A stretch of 64,000 nt of DNA from Eubacteriales bacterium (GCA_030526005.1 JAUNDP010000008.1:25342-89341); one strand, 5' to 3'; positions 16,225 to 24,745 are shown, counted from the stretch's first letter. Numbers and translations are program-made. The notes: generated from the sequence alone by a model not told the origin.

Positions 16225-16710
16225 TTATAATTCCAGCTCAATCCTGCGGTGTGTCTTTTCATATTTCTGATAGACAACCCCCGCTGCATCCAGCATTCTC
16301 TTTGATGCAATCACAGAAGGCTGGTGCGCATACTTATCGCAGTCATACACAATTCTTTTAATTCCAGCCTGAATGATCGCCTTTGCACATTCGTTGCACG
16401 GAAAAAGCGATACATACAATGTGGAACCCTCCAGACTGCCTCCGCGGTAATTTAAAATCGCATTCAGTTCACTGTGCGTGACATACAGATATTTCTGATC
16501 CAGCTCTTCTCCTGTCTTTTCCCACGGGAATTCATCGTCTGAGCATCCGATCGGAAATCCATTGTATCCCATCGATAAAATTTTATGATCCGGACTGACA
16601 ATGCAGGCTCCCACCTGTGTGCTCGGATCTTTAGAACGCATACCGGAAAGCATCGCAACTCCCATAAAATATTCGTCCCATGAGATATATCCTTCTCTTT
16701 TTCCGCTCAT
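16225..16710 (-). CDS. dCMP deaminase (ComEB-type cytidine/deoxycytidylate deaminase)
   Basis: A 161-residue zinc deaminase: H-S-E in VTHSELNAILNY (family HxE) and the PCNEC zinc ligands in LFPCNECAKAII. The phosphate-site motif GYNGFPIGCSDDEFPW is typical of dCMP deaminases. It makes dUMP for thymidylate synthesis. It starts 9 nt after the upp stop, at the end of a minus-strand run tsaC-LMWPTP-rpiB-upp-dCMP deaminase, and so links pyrimidine salvage with dTTP supply. Confidence 0.9.
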   Translation of the reverse strand: MSGKREGYISWDEYFMGVAMLSGMRSKDPSTQVGACIVSPDHKILSMGYNGFPIGCSDDEFPWEKTGEELDQKYLYVTHSELNAILNYRGGSLEGSTLYVSLFPCNECAKAIIQAGIKRIVYDCDKYAHQPSVIASKRMLDAAGVVYQKYEKTHRRIELEL

Positions 16711-16719
16711 AGCGCCCTC

Positions 16720-17349
16720 CTATTTTGTGCCGAAAATACGATCTCCCGCATCTCCCAGTCCAGGCACGATATATCCATGATCGTTCAATTTTTCGTCAAG
16801 CGCTCCGATATATAAGTCGACATCCGGATGTGCTTCCTGCATTCTCTTGATTCCTTCCGGAGCTGCAATAATGCACATAAAATGAATATTTTTTACTCCT
16901 TTTTGTTTCAGCATCTGAATCGCAGCTTCCGCTGATCCGCCTGTCGCGAGCATCGGATCAACCACATACACTTCTCTCTCAGAAGAATCTGCCGGGAGTT
17001 TACAGTAATACTCTACCGGCTCCAATGTCTCCGGATCGCGGTACAGACCGATATGTCCGATTTTTGCAGCCGGAATCATCGCCAGCATTCCTTCCACCAT
17101 TCCAAGTCCTGCGCGCAGAATCGGCACAACGGCAAGCTTCTTTCCGCTCAGTTCTTTTGCAGTCATTTTTGCGATCGGTGTCTCGATCTCTACGTCAGAC
17201 AATTTCAGATTTCTTGTCGCTTCGTAGCACATCAACATCGCAATTTCCTTGATCATTTCCCGAAATTCTTTTGAACTTGTATCCTTTTTACGGATAATTC
17301 CAATCTTATGCTGAATTAACGGGTGGTCCATCACATGCACATTTTCCAT
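16720..17349 (-). CDS. upp: Uracil phosphoribosyltransferase
   Basis: A 209-residue type I PRTase. Marks are [36 protein letters not shown], the PRPP loop [18 protein letters not shown] and the uracil site [27 protein letters not shown]. It converts uracil and PRPP to UMP. Ribosome site AAAGAGG lies before the ATG. It sits between rpiB and dCMP deaminase. Confidence 0.96.
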   Translation of the reverse strand: MENVHVMDHPLIQHKIGIIRKKDTSSKEFREMIKEIAMLMCYEATRNLKLSDVEIETPIAKMTAKELSGKKLAVVPILRAGLGMVEGMLAMIPAAKIGHIGLYRDPETLEPVEYYCKLPADSSEREVYVVDPMLATGGSAEAAIQMLKQKGVKNIHFMCIIAAPEGIKRMQEAHPDVDLYIGALDEKLNDHGYIVPGLGDAGDRIFGTK

Positions 17350-17388
17350 GTTTACCTCTTTCTTCCGGTGAATGCCGGATCTTGTCTT

Positions 17389-17817
17389 TTATCCTTCGAT
17401 CATTGCTATTCTGCGTTTATGACGATCATCTCCTGAAAATGGCGTATCTAGGAATGTATCTACGATTTTCAGAGCCAGTCCTGTTCCGAGTACTCTTCCG
17501 CCCATCGCAAGGACATTTGCATCATTGTGCAGACGTGTCGCCTCCGCACAGAAACAGTCTGTACAAAGAGCTGCACGGATTCCTTTCATTTTATTTGCGG
17601 TGATTGAAATACCGATTCCTGTACCGCAAATTAAAATTCCTTTGTCACAGGAGCCATCCTGAATTGCTTTTCCTACTTTTTTTGCATAAACCGGATAATC
17701 CACAGCCTCTTCACTGTAGCATCCAAAATCCTGATATGCAATTCCTCTCTGATCCAAATGTTTTTTAACTTCCTGCATCAGCGCATATCCGCCGTGATCG
17801 CATCCAAGTGCTAACAT
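17389..17817 (-). CDS. rpiB: Ribose-5-phosphate isomerase B
   Basis: A 142-residue RpiB/LacA/LacB-family sugar isomerase: LGCDHGGYALMQEVKKHL at the N-terminus, YPVYAKKVGKAI, and the active-site block GILICGTGIGISITANKMKGIRAALC. It interconverts ribose-5-P and ribulose-5-P, feeding PRPP for upp. It overlaps the upstream LMW-PTP gene by 7 nt, with AGGAGG inside that gene's end. Confidence 0.93.
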   Translation of the reverse strand: MLALGCDHGGYALMQEVKKHLDQRGIAYQDFGCYSEEAVDYPVYAKKVGKAIQDGSCDKGILICGTGIGISITANKMKGIRAALCTDCFCAEATRLHNDANVLAMGGRVLGTGLALKIVDTFLDTPFSGDDRHKRRIAMIEG

Positions 17818-18272
17818 AAAAGTTCCTCCTCGTTTAATACTACTACCAGGCGAGTGATAAATTCATCCAGCCTCTGATAGCATTCTTCATATGTCTCAAG
17901 TGTTCCGCCGTACGGGTTTGTGATATCCCCCTGATATCCGATAAATTCTGCCAGTGTATAGACATTTTCATAATGCTCATATTCTTCGAGAATTTTCAGT
18001 TTCTGCGCCAGTTCCATAGTGAGAACCAGCGTTCTGTCACCGATATCGGTTTCCTCCAGATGCGCAGAGGCATGGTCCTGCATTGTCAGCCCTCTTTTTT
18101 GCAAAATTTCCTCCGCTTTCGGATTTACAGGTTCCGGAAACAATACAATCAGCCCTTTTGAATCAATTTGCAGTTCTTCCAGCAAAAACTTGCTTTTTAA
18201 AATGGTTTCCGCCATAGGGCTGCGACATGTATCGCTTGTACTCACAAAAATTAATCTGTCATAGCGTTTCAT
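17811..18272 (-). CDS. LMW protein-tyrosine/arginine phosphatase homolog lacking both catalytic residues
   Basis: A 153-residue protein of the low-molecular-weight phosphatase fold (YwlE-like). The P-loop reads V10-S11-T-S-D-T-C16-R17-S-P-M-A-E, where active enzymes have VC(x)GN(x)CRSPMAE. The nucleophilic Cys is Ser11 (codon AGT) while Cys16 and Arg17 remain. The general-acid motif DPYGG reads N119-P-Y-G-G, so the acid Asp is Asn. Both losses together predict a pseudo-phosphatase, perhaps a binding protein. In other Firmicutes ywlE lies between sua5/ywlC and rpiB, and that order is kept here. GAGGAG precedes the ATG. Confidence 0.85.
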   Translation of the reverse strand: MKRYDRLIFVSTSDTCRSPMAETILKSKFLLEELQIDSKGLIVLFPEPVNPKAEEILQKRGLTMQDHASAHLEETDIGDRTLVLTMELAQKLKILEEYEHYENVYTLAEFIGYQGDITNPYGGTLETYEECYQRLDEFITRLVVVLNEEELLC

Positions 18273-18284
18273 AATTTTTTCTCC

Positions 18285-19331
18285 TCATACCTCGATCAGC
18301 TGATGACCCGCCGCCTTCATCAGTCGATTCATAATCGCCGTTCCAAGAACGGGAGTTTCAAATGTCTCAGAAAAAATGGACGAGACTTTCTCTTCATCAA
18401 ACTCTCGCAGCGCGCCGTACAGATGGCGGCTGATCGTGAGTTCCTCACGGAGTGTACCGATCTTTTTTATCATTCCTTCCGGATAAAGGTGCGCTGTCTC
18501 TTCCGCGCAGAGAATACCTGGCTTTCTTCCCTCTTTCAGCTCTTCTTCGACAAGCTGTTTGATTTTTTGTGCCACCTTTTCTTTTTCTCCGCGAATCAGA
18601 ATCATATTCGCCTTTGGAGCATAATGTCTGTACTTCATTCCGGGAGCCTTTGGATGTACTTTGGAATTGTTGTCAATCAAGGCTGCATCAATTTCCACTC
18701 TTCCAATCACATCCGCAAGCATCTGCTGCGTGATAAAACCAGGACGAAGGATGGTCGGAATCTCCTCGCTCAGATCAATGATCGTAGATTCCAGACCGAT
18801 TCCCACACTTCCTCCGTCTAAAATCATATCAATCTTTCCATTCATATCCTCCGCAACATGGGATGCCATCGTCGGACTTGGTCTTCCAGAAGTATTTGCG
18901 CTCGGAGCTGCAATAAATCCTCCGCCTGCTCTGATCATTTTCAGCGCAATATCATGATTCGGCATTCTGACCGCTACTGTTTCCAGTCCTCCTGTCGTAC
19001 CATAAGGCACTTTTTCGTTTTTTCTCATAATCATTGTCAGAGGTCCCGGCCAAAATGCATCGGCAAGCTTCTTTGCCTCCTCCGGAACCTCCTCCACAAT
19101 CTTCTCCAGATCTGAAAAATCTGCAATGTGTACGATCAAAGGATTGTCTGACGGTCTTCCCTTTGCAGAATAAATCTTTGCAGCTGCTTCCTCATCCAGC
19201 GCATTCGCGCCCAGACCATATACAGTCTCTGTCGGGAAAGCGACAAGCCCTCCATTTTTTAAGATCTGTCCTGCCTCCTCGATCCATTTCTCCTCATGAT
19301 CTTCCTTTATCCGCACTATTTTTGTCTCCAT
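18285..19331 (-). CDS. sua5: L-threonylcarbamoyladenylate synthase (Sua5/YwlC type)
   Basis: About 348 residues with an N-terminal YrdC domain and a C-terminal Sua5 domain. Marks are GGLVAFPTETVYGLGANAL, SAKGRPSDNPLIVHI and FIAAPSANTSGRPSPT. It makes threonylcarbamoyl-AMP for tRNA t6A37. The family N-terminus fits a start at 19331 (METKIVR). An upstream ATG at 19391 is in frame and has ACAGGA close to it, so the start is uncertain. It heads the run to rpiB, upp and dCMP deaminase. A TATAAT (19442-19437) upstream may be its -10. Confidence 0.92.
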   Translation of the reverse strand: METKIVRIKEDHEEKWIEEAGQILKNGGLVAFPTETVYGLGANALDEEAAAKIYSAKGRPSDNPLIVHIADFSDLEKIVEEVPEEAKKLADAFWPGPLTMIMRKNEKVPYGTTGGLETVAVRMPNHDIALKMIRAGGGFIAAPSANTSGRPSPTMASHVAEDMNGKIDMILDGGSVGIGLESTIIDLSEEIPTILRPGFITQQMLADVIGRVEIDAALIDNNSKVHPKAPGMKYRHYAPKANMILIRGEKEKVAQKIKQLVEEELKEGRKPGILCAEETAHLYPEGMIKKIGTLREELTISRHLYGALREFDEEKVSSIFSETFETPVLGTAIMNRLMKAAGHQLIEV

Positions 19332-19494
19332 TGCCTGCACCAAACCTTTCCGGCGAATCTTTTTCCATTGTAAACTCGGTATCTGATCCATGTCCTGTAA
19401 AAGAGCAAGGACATCTCATAGACTCCATCTGTGCCTATTATAACACCTGAGACAAAAAAATAAAACTGTTTTCTCTGCGCATTGTTTTTAGACA

Positions 19495-19544
19495 AAATAA
19501 AAAGAGCTGCTGCCTCAGATGTCTCCACCATGAAAGCAGCAGCT
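19495..19544 (-). terminator. Terminator of the redox cluster
   Basis: On the minus strand AGCTGCTGC (19544-19536) pairs with GCAGCAGCT (19513-19505), then CTTTTTATTTTG. It ends the transcript running from the lipoprotein gene through the TlpA-like gene. Confidence 0.8.
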
Positions 19545-19585
19545 TCTATCTTCTGTATATCTCTGTCTTCTATCTATTTTGACTC

Positions 19586-20122
19586 TTATTTTTCAATACT
19601 TTCGATTCGCTTGTTCAGCGTATCTTCCTGCCCTTCGACTACGCCGATAATAGGCGCTCCGACGATATTTCCTTCCTTGTCCACCACATAGGTAGTCGGA
19701 TATCCACCGATCTCTGAGATAAAATCTTTATATAACTCATTGTCCGGATCTGGCGAGATATTGCAATAGGTCACGCCTTTTGCCGAAAGAATTTCCTGCG
19801 CAGTTGCCAGTTCTTCTTCTCCCTGACCGGAATCTGTTCCAACGCCGATCAGATTGATGTTTTTATCTTTAAATTCTTGATACAGTTCTTCCAGATATGG
19901 CATTTCTTCGACGCAGCTGCCGCATCCATTACTCCAAAAATTTACAATCGTTGCGTCATAGTCCGAAAAAATATCGCTTGTGACGATATTGCCTTCCATA
20001 TCTTTTTCAGAAAATTCCGGGAAAGGTTTTTTTGTCACCAGATCATCGCTTTTCTGAACGCATCCTGTCAAAGAAAAAGCCATCATTGCAAGAACCAGTG
20101 AAACAGAGGCTATTTTTTTCAT
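19586..20122 (-). CDS. TlpA-like thioredoxin-fold lipoprotein
   Basis: 178 residues from ATG 20122 with GAAGGAGG upstream. It has a lipoprotein signal with lipobox LTGC (C21), then a thioredoxin domain with active site C67-G-S-C70 in NFWSNGCGSCVEEMPYL and cis-Pro in GGYPTTYVVDKEGNIVG. It should act outside the membrane as a thiol reductant or oxidase. It overlaps the 4Fe-4S membrane protein gene by 4 nt (ATGA), which points to one functional unit moving electrons to extracytoplasmic thiols. A nearby partner such as MsrAB is not in this window. Confidence 0.88.
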   Translation of the reverse strand: MKKIASVSLVLAMMAFSLTGCVQKSDDLVTKKPFPEFSEKDMEGNIVTSDIFSDYDATIVNFWSNGCGSCVEEMPYLEELYQEFKDKNINLIGVGTDSGQGEEELATAQEILSAKGVTYCNISPDPDNELYKDFISEIGGYPTTYVVDKEGNIVGAPIIGVVEGQEDTLNKRIESIEK

Positions 20123-21009
20123 GATTTTTCCTCCTTCGGTGAATAAAGTGAAAATGATTTTGAAATCGCTTTGTGCGGACAAGTACGGATACAGTCTCCG
20201 CATCGAATACATTCTGTATGATTTGGCGTCTTGTATACATCGACGTCCATCTTGCAGACACGGCTGCACGCGCCGCATGAGGTACACTTTTCTCTGTCTA
20301 TGCGGAAACGGTACACGGAAACTTTATTAAACAGCGCATAGAAAGCTCCCAGCGGACAGATCCATTTGCAAAACGGGCGATAAAAAAAGACCGCAAGCAA
20401 AATAACAGCCAGTAAAATACAGCTTTTCCATGTAAACAGCCATCCCAGACTTGCACGGATTCCCTCATTTGCAAGGGATAATGGAATTCCTCCCTCCAGA
20501 ATACCTGCTGGACAGATATATTTACAGAAAAATGGATCTCCCATGCCCACTTCATTTACAACCGTCATCGGCAGCACAAACACAAAGACCACCAGAATCA
20601 CATATTTGAGATACGTCAGCATATGCAGACGTTTTGTGCTGAATTTTTTCGTCGGAATCTTATGGAGCAGTTCCTGAAACCAGCCAAATGGGCAGAGAAA
20701 TCCGCAGACCACTCTTCCCAGCAGCACGCCGATAAAAATCAGCAATCCCACAATGTAGTACGAAAATTTAAATTTTGAGGAGCCGATCACGGCCTGAAGA
20801 GAACCGATCGGACACGCTCCAGCCGCCGCTGGGCAGGAGTAGCAGTTCAGTCCGGGAACGCAGATACTTTTCAGCTTGCCTTTGTAAATTTTCCCGCTGA
20901 AAAAATTCATCAAAAGGGGATTGGTCGCCAGCGTGGCTAATAATTGAATTTTCCAGCGGTTTCGGTTTATTTTTGTATTCTTTTTCTTCTTATCAGCCAA
21001 TGCCGACAC
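20119..21009 (-). CDS. NapH-type 4Fe-4S membrane protein
   Basis: About 293-296 residues, four to five membrane spans, with repeated CX3CP motifs (VVCGFLCPFGW, FFCKYICPAGI, PFCKWICPLGA) and two C-terminal ferredoxin clusters, CTSCGACSRVCKMDV and CIRCGDCIRTCPHKA. An N-terminal CYSCPAAAGACPIGS adds four more Cys. It should carry electrons across the membrane. Starts are GTG at 21009 (family-like but with GGAG only 3 nt away) or TTG at 21000 (spacing 10). It overlaps the 43-codon CXXC gene upstream and the TlpA-like gene downstream. Confidence 0.87.
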   Translation of the reverse strand: MSALADKKKKNTKINRNRWKIQLLATLATNPLLMNFFSGKIYKGKLKSICVPGLNCYSCPAAAGACPIGSLQAVIGSSKFKFSYYIVGLLIFIGVLLGRVVCGFLCPFGWFQELLHKIPTKKFSTKRLHMLTYLKYVILVVFVFVLPMTVVNEVGMGDPFFCKYICPAGILEGGIPLSLANEGIRASLGWLFTWKSCILLAVILLAVFFYRPFCKWICPLGAFYALFNKVSVYRFRIDREKCTSCGACSRVCKMDVDVYKTPNHTECIRCGDCIRTCPHKAISKSFSLYSPKEEKS

Positions 21010-21124
21010 ACTCCAGACAAATATTGATTGCTTTGTTCAGCACGGTTGCCGTCTCATCCCGATAAATTCCAATCCCGATCATAATCAGGGAGACAGCCAG
21101 TAAAAATCCTGTCATCTTTCTCAT
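20993..21124 (-). CDS. CXXC-motif membrane micro-protein (CD1871A-like)
   Basis: A 43-residue protein that is easy to miss. Residues 5-21 (TGFLLAVSLIMIGIGIY) form one membrane span, followed by a short tail with C36-L-E-C39 in INICLECVGIG. ATG 21124 lies 4 nt past the stop of the lipoprotein gene, and its end overlaps the start of the 4Fe-4S protein gene. The arrangement matches a small clostridial protein family annotated as CD1871A-type CXXC proteins, found beside such iron-sulfur proteins. A role passing electrons or a cluster between the two neighbours is inference. Confidence 0.75.
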   Translation of the reverse strand: MRKMTGFLLAVSLIMIGIGIYRDETATVLNKAINICLECVGIG

Positions 21125-21127
21125 ATG

Positions 21128-21814
21128 TTATCCCATTACAGCCGCCGCTGCTGTGCCCTCATTTCCATCATCTGTGCTGCTGTTCCGCTCATCCCAAATA
21201 TTTTTATATGCTTCTGCATCTGTAATCAGACTCTCTGATTCTACTTTTGCATTCCAGGCAGAATAGAAAGCTTCGCCCACATACCATACCCCTACGTTTG
21301 GCATTCCTTCAATCATGTCTTTATAGTTTTCGGTCGCTTTTTTCAGGGAATCATTATATTCCAGTACAGGAAACGGCGTGTCTTCAAACATGGATGTTTC
21401 TTCTCCATTTTTATTGCATACAACAATCTCTCCTCCGTTTTTCTTTACACCTTCATATGCGCTTGTCAGTCCATCATAGAAAGCCTGCGCATCCTTGTCT
21501 GATGAATCCATAAAAGCGAAAAATGTTACAGGTGAAATATCTTCTTTTGTAAATTCTTCTCCCAAAAGCGTTGTCGTTGAGAAATCACCGATCGCATTTG
21601 CCGTCATTTTATCAGCTGCCGGTACGACTCGCTCTTCATTGTATTCATCCACCCACTCTTGTGTAACCCATCCTTTTTCAAGAGCGTCTTCCACCGTCAC
21701 ATTTCCCTCTTCAATCGACTTTTCTACTTCCTCCAAACTTGGTTCTTTGCTTCCGCACGCTGTGAGAGAAAATGTGCACAGCGCTGCGATCATGATTCCT
21801 GCAAATTTCTTCAT
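21128..21814 (-). CDS. Lipoprotein with degenerate thioredoxin-like fold
   Basis: A 228-residue protein with lipobox LTAC (C20). A Glu-rich helical segment (about 24-60) follows, then a region starting AIGDFSTTTLLGEEFTKED and PVTFFAFMDSSD that reads like the start of a TlpA/peroxiredoxin domain. The CXXC position holds no cysteine pair. I do not recognise a named family. Placement as first gene of the redox cluster, directly after an RR-HK pair, suggests a sensor or scaffold at the cell surface. The fold is inferred by eye. Confidence 0.7.
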   Translation of the reverse strand: MKKFAGIMIAALCTFSLTACGSKEPSLEEVEKSIEEGNVTVEDALEKGWVTQEWVDEYNEERVVPAADKMTANAIGDFSTTTLLGEEFTKEDISPVTFFAFMDSSDKDAQAFYDGLTSAYEGVKKNGGEIVVCNKNGEETSMFEDTPFPVLEYNDSLKKATENYKDMIEGMPNVGVWYVGEAFYSAWNAKVESESLITDAEAYKNIWDERNSSTDDGNEGTAAAAVMG

Positions 21815-21863
21815 AAAAAAATATACTCCTTTTCTTCCGCTTCTGCGTTTTTAAGGAGTATAT
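21815..21863 (-). terminator. Hairpin plus T-run abutting the lipoprotein start codon, containing its ribosome site
   Basis: On the minus strand ATATACTCCTT (21863-21853) pairs perfectly with AAGGAGTATAT (21831-21821), followed by TTTTTT (21820-21815) and then the ATG. The second arm holds AAGGAG, the only ribosome site. The first arm also contains TGATATACT, an extended -10. A transcript reading in from the kinase gene would form a terminator. A transcript started from the embedded promoter would lack the first arm and keep the site free. Confidence 0.65.
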
Positions 21864-21885
21864 CACAGTCCATATAAAGCTGATG

Positions 21886-23007
21886 TTAAGCTGGAAAATC
21901 TATCTTAAAAATACATCCGCACGGATGATTCGGCATCACGCAGATCGCGGCATGGTGACGTTCCAGAATCTTTCTGCACACGGCAAGTCCCAGTCCGCTT
22001 CCCCCGATTGCACGGCTTCTCGATTTATCAATCCGAAAAAATGGCTCAAAGATCAATTCCCGGTATTCCTTTGGAATGCCTTCTCCCTGATCTGCCACTG
22101 TCACTTGTGTCTTTTGGGAAAATTGCTCAATTTCTACTTTAATGCTTGTGTCAGACGCACTGTACTTGATTGCATTTTCAATTAGATTATAAAAAACCCG
22201 TTCCAGAAGACGATCCTGTCCTGTCACACAGCAATCCACACCTGTAATCTGTATCGAAATCCGCTTTTGCGCTGCCAGTTCTGACAGCTCGTCCGCAACG
22301 TCTTCCAGCAACGGAAGAAGCGGTACAGACTCTACCGTTTCCAGCGGCAGATCCCGACTGAACCAGAGCAGATCTTCAATCAGTTTTGTAAGACGCCCCA
22401 GCTGATCCTGCAAAGCGGCTACTGCTTTTTTTGTCTCTTCATCTTTATTTTCTGCCGAGAGAGAAAATACATCCAGTTTTGTCTGCATCACTGCCAGAGG
22501 TGTCCGCAGTTCATGCGCCACATCCGCTGAAAACTGTCTCTGCATCGTGAAAGAACGCTGAAGTTCTTCTAATAATTGATTAAAGGAGACCGTCAAATCC
22601 TGAACCTCATCGGCGCTGACCGGCACAGGAATCATTTGAGCAAAATTATTGATGTTTCGTTTCTTCACTTCCTGCGCAAGACTCTTTATCGGTTTCAGAA
22701 CGTATCCTGCCGCCAGATACGTCGCAATCCCACCGATCAATACAATCATGCACGTCGCAACGATACTCTCATTGCGAAAAATTTCATAGGATGTCTGCGC
22801 TGCATCAAAAGCTGGCAATGTATTCTGCGCCTGCATCACTTCAGTAAGTTCCCTTTTTTTTTCTGCTGAAAAACTGGGCTGAATCTCAATGGCAGCCACC
22901 ATCTTATTTGCTGAAAAATTTGAGAGAAATGTCAGTACTGTGCAGGAAATCAGCAGAAAAATACTTGCCGTCAAAGTAAATCGAATGCGAAGCGATAATT
23001 TTTTCAT
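21886..23007 (-). CDS. Two-component sensor histidine kinase
   Basis: A 373-residue membrane kinase: span 1 at about 10-30, a small extracytoplasmic loop (about 31-80), span 2 at about 81-103, HAMP, then HisKA with H165 in SADVAHELRTPLAVMQ, N-box NLIENAIKYSA, G1 DQGEGIP, F-box FEPFFRID and G2 GGSGLGLAV. It overlaps its response regulator by 4 nt. Lying directly before a surface redox cluster, it may sense envelope thiol or redox state; the ligand is unknown. Confidence 0.9.
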   Translation of the reverse strand: MKKLSLRIRFTLTASIFLLISCTVLTFLSNFSANKMVAAIEIQPSFSAEKKRELTEVMQAQNTLPAFDAAQTSYEIFRNESIVATCMIVLIGGIATYLAAGYVLKPIKSLAQEVKKRNINNFAQMIPVPVSADEVQDLTVSFNQLLEELQRSFTMQRQFSADVAHELRTPLAVMQTKLDVFSLSAENKDEETKKAVAALQDQLGRLTKLIEDLLWFSRDLPLETVESVPLLPLLEDVADELSELAAQKRISIQITGVDCCVTGQDRLLERVFYNLIENAIKYSASDTSIKVEIEQFSQKTQVTVADQGEGIPKEYRELIFEPFFRIDKSRSRAIGGSGLGLAVCRKILERHHAAICVMPNHPCGCIFKIDFPA

Positions 23008-23669
23008 CTCAGTCTATATCCCTCCCCTATCTTTGTCTGAATTGGATCATATCCCAGAACATTTTTCAATTTTTTGCGCATCGCAGACAGATGCACTCTC
23101 ACAGAGTTGCTGAACGGGTCAGAATCTCCATTCCATACATGGTCAATGATCTCCTGCTGTGTGATCAGCCGTCCTTGATTTAAAAGAAAATATTCTAAAA
23201 TCGCAGTCTCTTTTGCGGTAAAAAAGACATTCTCCCCTTTTACTGTAACACATCTGCTAAATGTATCCATGGAGATGTCCTGATACGTCAGATGACTTGG
23301 CGACTGCACAAATCTGCGGTTCAGCAGAACGCGTATACGCGCCTCAAGTTCTTCAAAATGAAACGGCTTCGTCAGATAGTCGCTCGCTCCGAGCTGAAAT
23401 CCGGCAAGTTTCGTCTCCAGATGATGATTGGCTGACAAAATCAAAACCTTTGTCTGCGGCTTCTCCTCTTTCAACCTTTCTAAAATTTCCAGCCCATCCA
23501 TTCCAGGCAGATTCAAGTCTAAAATGATCAGATCATACGTTTCATCCATCGCCATCTGATATCCTTTCATCCCTGTTTCTGCCTGATCCACAGCATACCC
23601 TTTCCAGGTCAATCCTTTCGCCAGATCACATAAAAGTTCCTGTTCATCTTCTATAATCAAAATCCGCAT
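23004..23669 (-). CDS. OmpR/PhoB-family response regulator
   Basis: About 221 residues from ATG 23669. The receiver domain has acidic pair E7-D8, phospho-acceptor D51 in IILDLNLPGMDG and Lys in YLTKPFHFEELEARI. The C-terminal winged helix has the transactivation loop RLITQQEIIDHVWNGDSDPFSNSV. It is the first gene of the pair with the kinase. A likely target is the redox cluster just downstream. Confidence 0.92.
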   Translation of the reverse strand: MRILIIEDEQELLCDLAKGLTWKGYAVDQAETGMKGYQMAMDETYDLIILDLNLPGMDGLEILERLKEEKPQTKVLILSANHHLETKLAGFQLGASDYLTKPFHFEELEARIRVLLNRRFVQSPSHLTYQDISMDTFSRCVTVKGENVFFTAKETAILEYFLLNQGRLITQQEIIDHVWNGDSDPFSNSVRVHLSAMRKKLKNVLGYDPIQTKIGEGYRLR

Positions 23670-23712
23670 CTGTCTGTCTCCCTTCTGAACATACAACATT
23701 TGATCTATAACA

Positions 23713-24549
23713 TTACACTTTTTCTCCGTTTTTTATACTTTTTATGTGACCTTCCGTCTCTTTTTTAAATTGTTCAAACAGATCCTCAATCGCATCAAAT
23801 TCATAGTCCGGGACAAATCTTGTATTTTTCACGTCTTCCCTCGTCGCTTCTCCCGTATAAACGACGCATGTCTCCACTCCCGCTGCGATTCCGCACGCAA
23901 TGTCCGTGTACAGCCTGTCTCCGATCACAATCGTCTCTTCCACTGAAAATTTTGTCAGTTCCAGACAGTAATTCACAACCTCTTTGTCTGGTTTTCCCAG
24001 ATACCTTGGACTTTTTCCCGTAGAATTTTCGATCATCTGGCAGATCGATCCGCAGTCTGGTATAAATCCGAAAGGCGCCGGACAGCACAGATCCGGATTT
24101 GTCGCCAGATATGGGATATTTTCTTTCGATAAAATTTCACAGACACGCTCCAGCTTTTCATATGTCAATTCACTGTCATATCCAACCAGAACACACGCAA
24201 TTCCCTCCTCCACACATTGTGTGACGAGAATTCCCTGCTCTCTCAGATTTTTTATAAACGATGCCGTCCCCATGACAAAAATCTTTTTTCCTGCAAAGTT
24301 CTCTTTCAGATACTGCGCCGCAATAAAACCAGATGTGACAAACTGCCATTCTTCCGTTCTCAGATTCCACCCTTCAAATTTCTTTACATAATCTTCTGTA
24401 CTCTTCGTCGAATTATTCGTAATATAGATTGCTTTTCCTCCGACTTTCTCAATCAGCTCAAGCAGTTCCTTCGTTCCCCTATACAATTTATTTCCCGTTG
24501 CAATCGTCCCGTCGATATCAAATAAAAATAATCTTTTGTTCTTCAGCAT
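23713..24549 (-). CDS. HAD-IIA family hydrolase (NagD-like phosphatase)
   Basis: A 278-residue HAD phosphatase with motif I FLFDIDGTIA (DxDGT), motif II ITNNSTKS, a C2 cap typical of subfamily IIA, motif III GKP and motif IV VIGDRLYTDIACGIAAG. Close relatives dephosphorylate sugar phosphates, nucleotides or p-nitrophenyl phosphate. The natural substrate cannot be read here. It has its own promoter at 24586-24614. Confidence 0.88.
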   Translation of the reverse strand: MLKNKRLFLFDIDGTIATGNKLYRGTKELLELIEKVGGKAIYITNNSTKSTEDYVKKFEGWNLRTEEWQFVTSGFIAAQYLKENFAGKKIFVMGTASFIKNLREQGILVTQCVEEGIACVLVGYDSELTYEKLERVCEILSKENIPYLATNPDLCCPAPFGFIPDCGSICQMIENSTGKSPRYLGKPDKEVVNYCLELTKFSVEETIVIGDRLYTDIACGIAAGVETCVVYTGEATREDVKNTRFVPDYEFDAIEDLFEQFKKETEGHIKSIKNGEKV

Positions 24550-24585
24550 AATTTTCCCCTGATCTTTTTTCTGTTTTCTTTGCTT

Positions 24586-24614
24586 ATTTTAATACAGCGC
24601 CGTTTCTGTGTCTA
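24586..24614 (-). promoter_or_regulatory. Promoter of the HAD hydrolase gene
   Basis: Minus-strand TAGACA (24614-24609), 17-bp spacer, TAAAAT (24591-24586). The rest of the 24615-24745 gap shows only a tiny TGAC-GAAA-GTCA hairpin. Confidence 0.65.
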
Positions 24615-24745
24615 TCTTTATTCTTCGATCTTTTTCAGGGAAAAACAGAAATACGCTCCCCAGATTTTTGACTTTCGTCAGGAAAAATGACTGTAAACAT
24701 CTTGATCTTGTCTGTCTTCTGCCTTTTGCCAGGTGATCCAAAATT

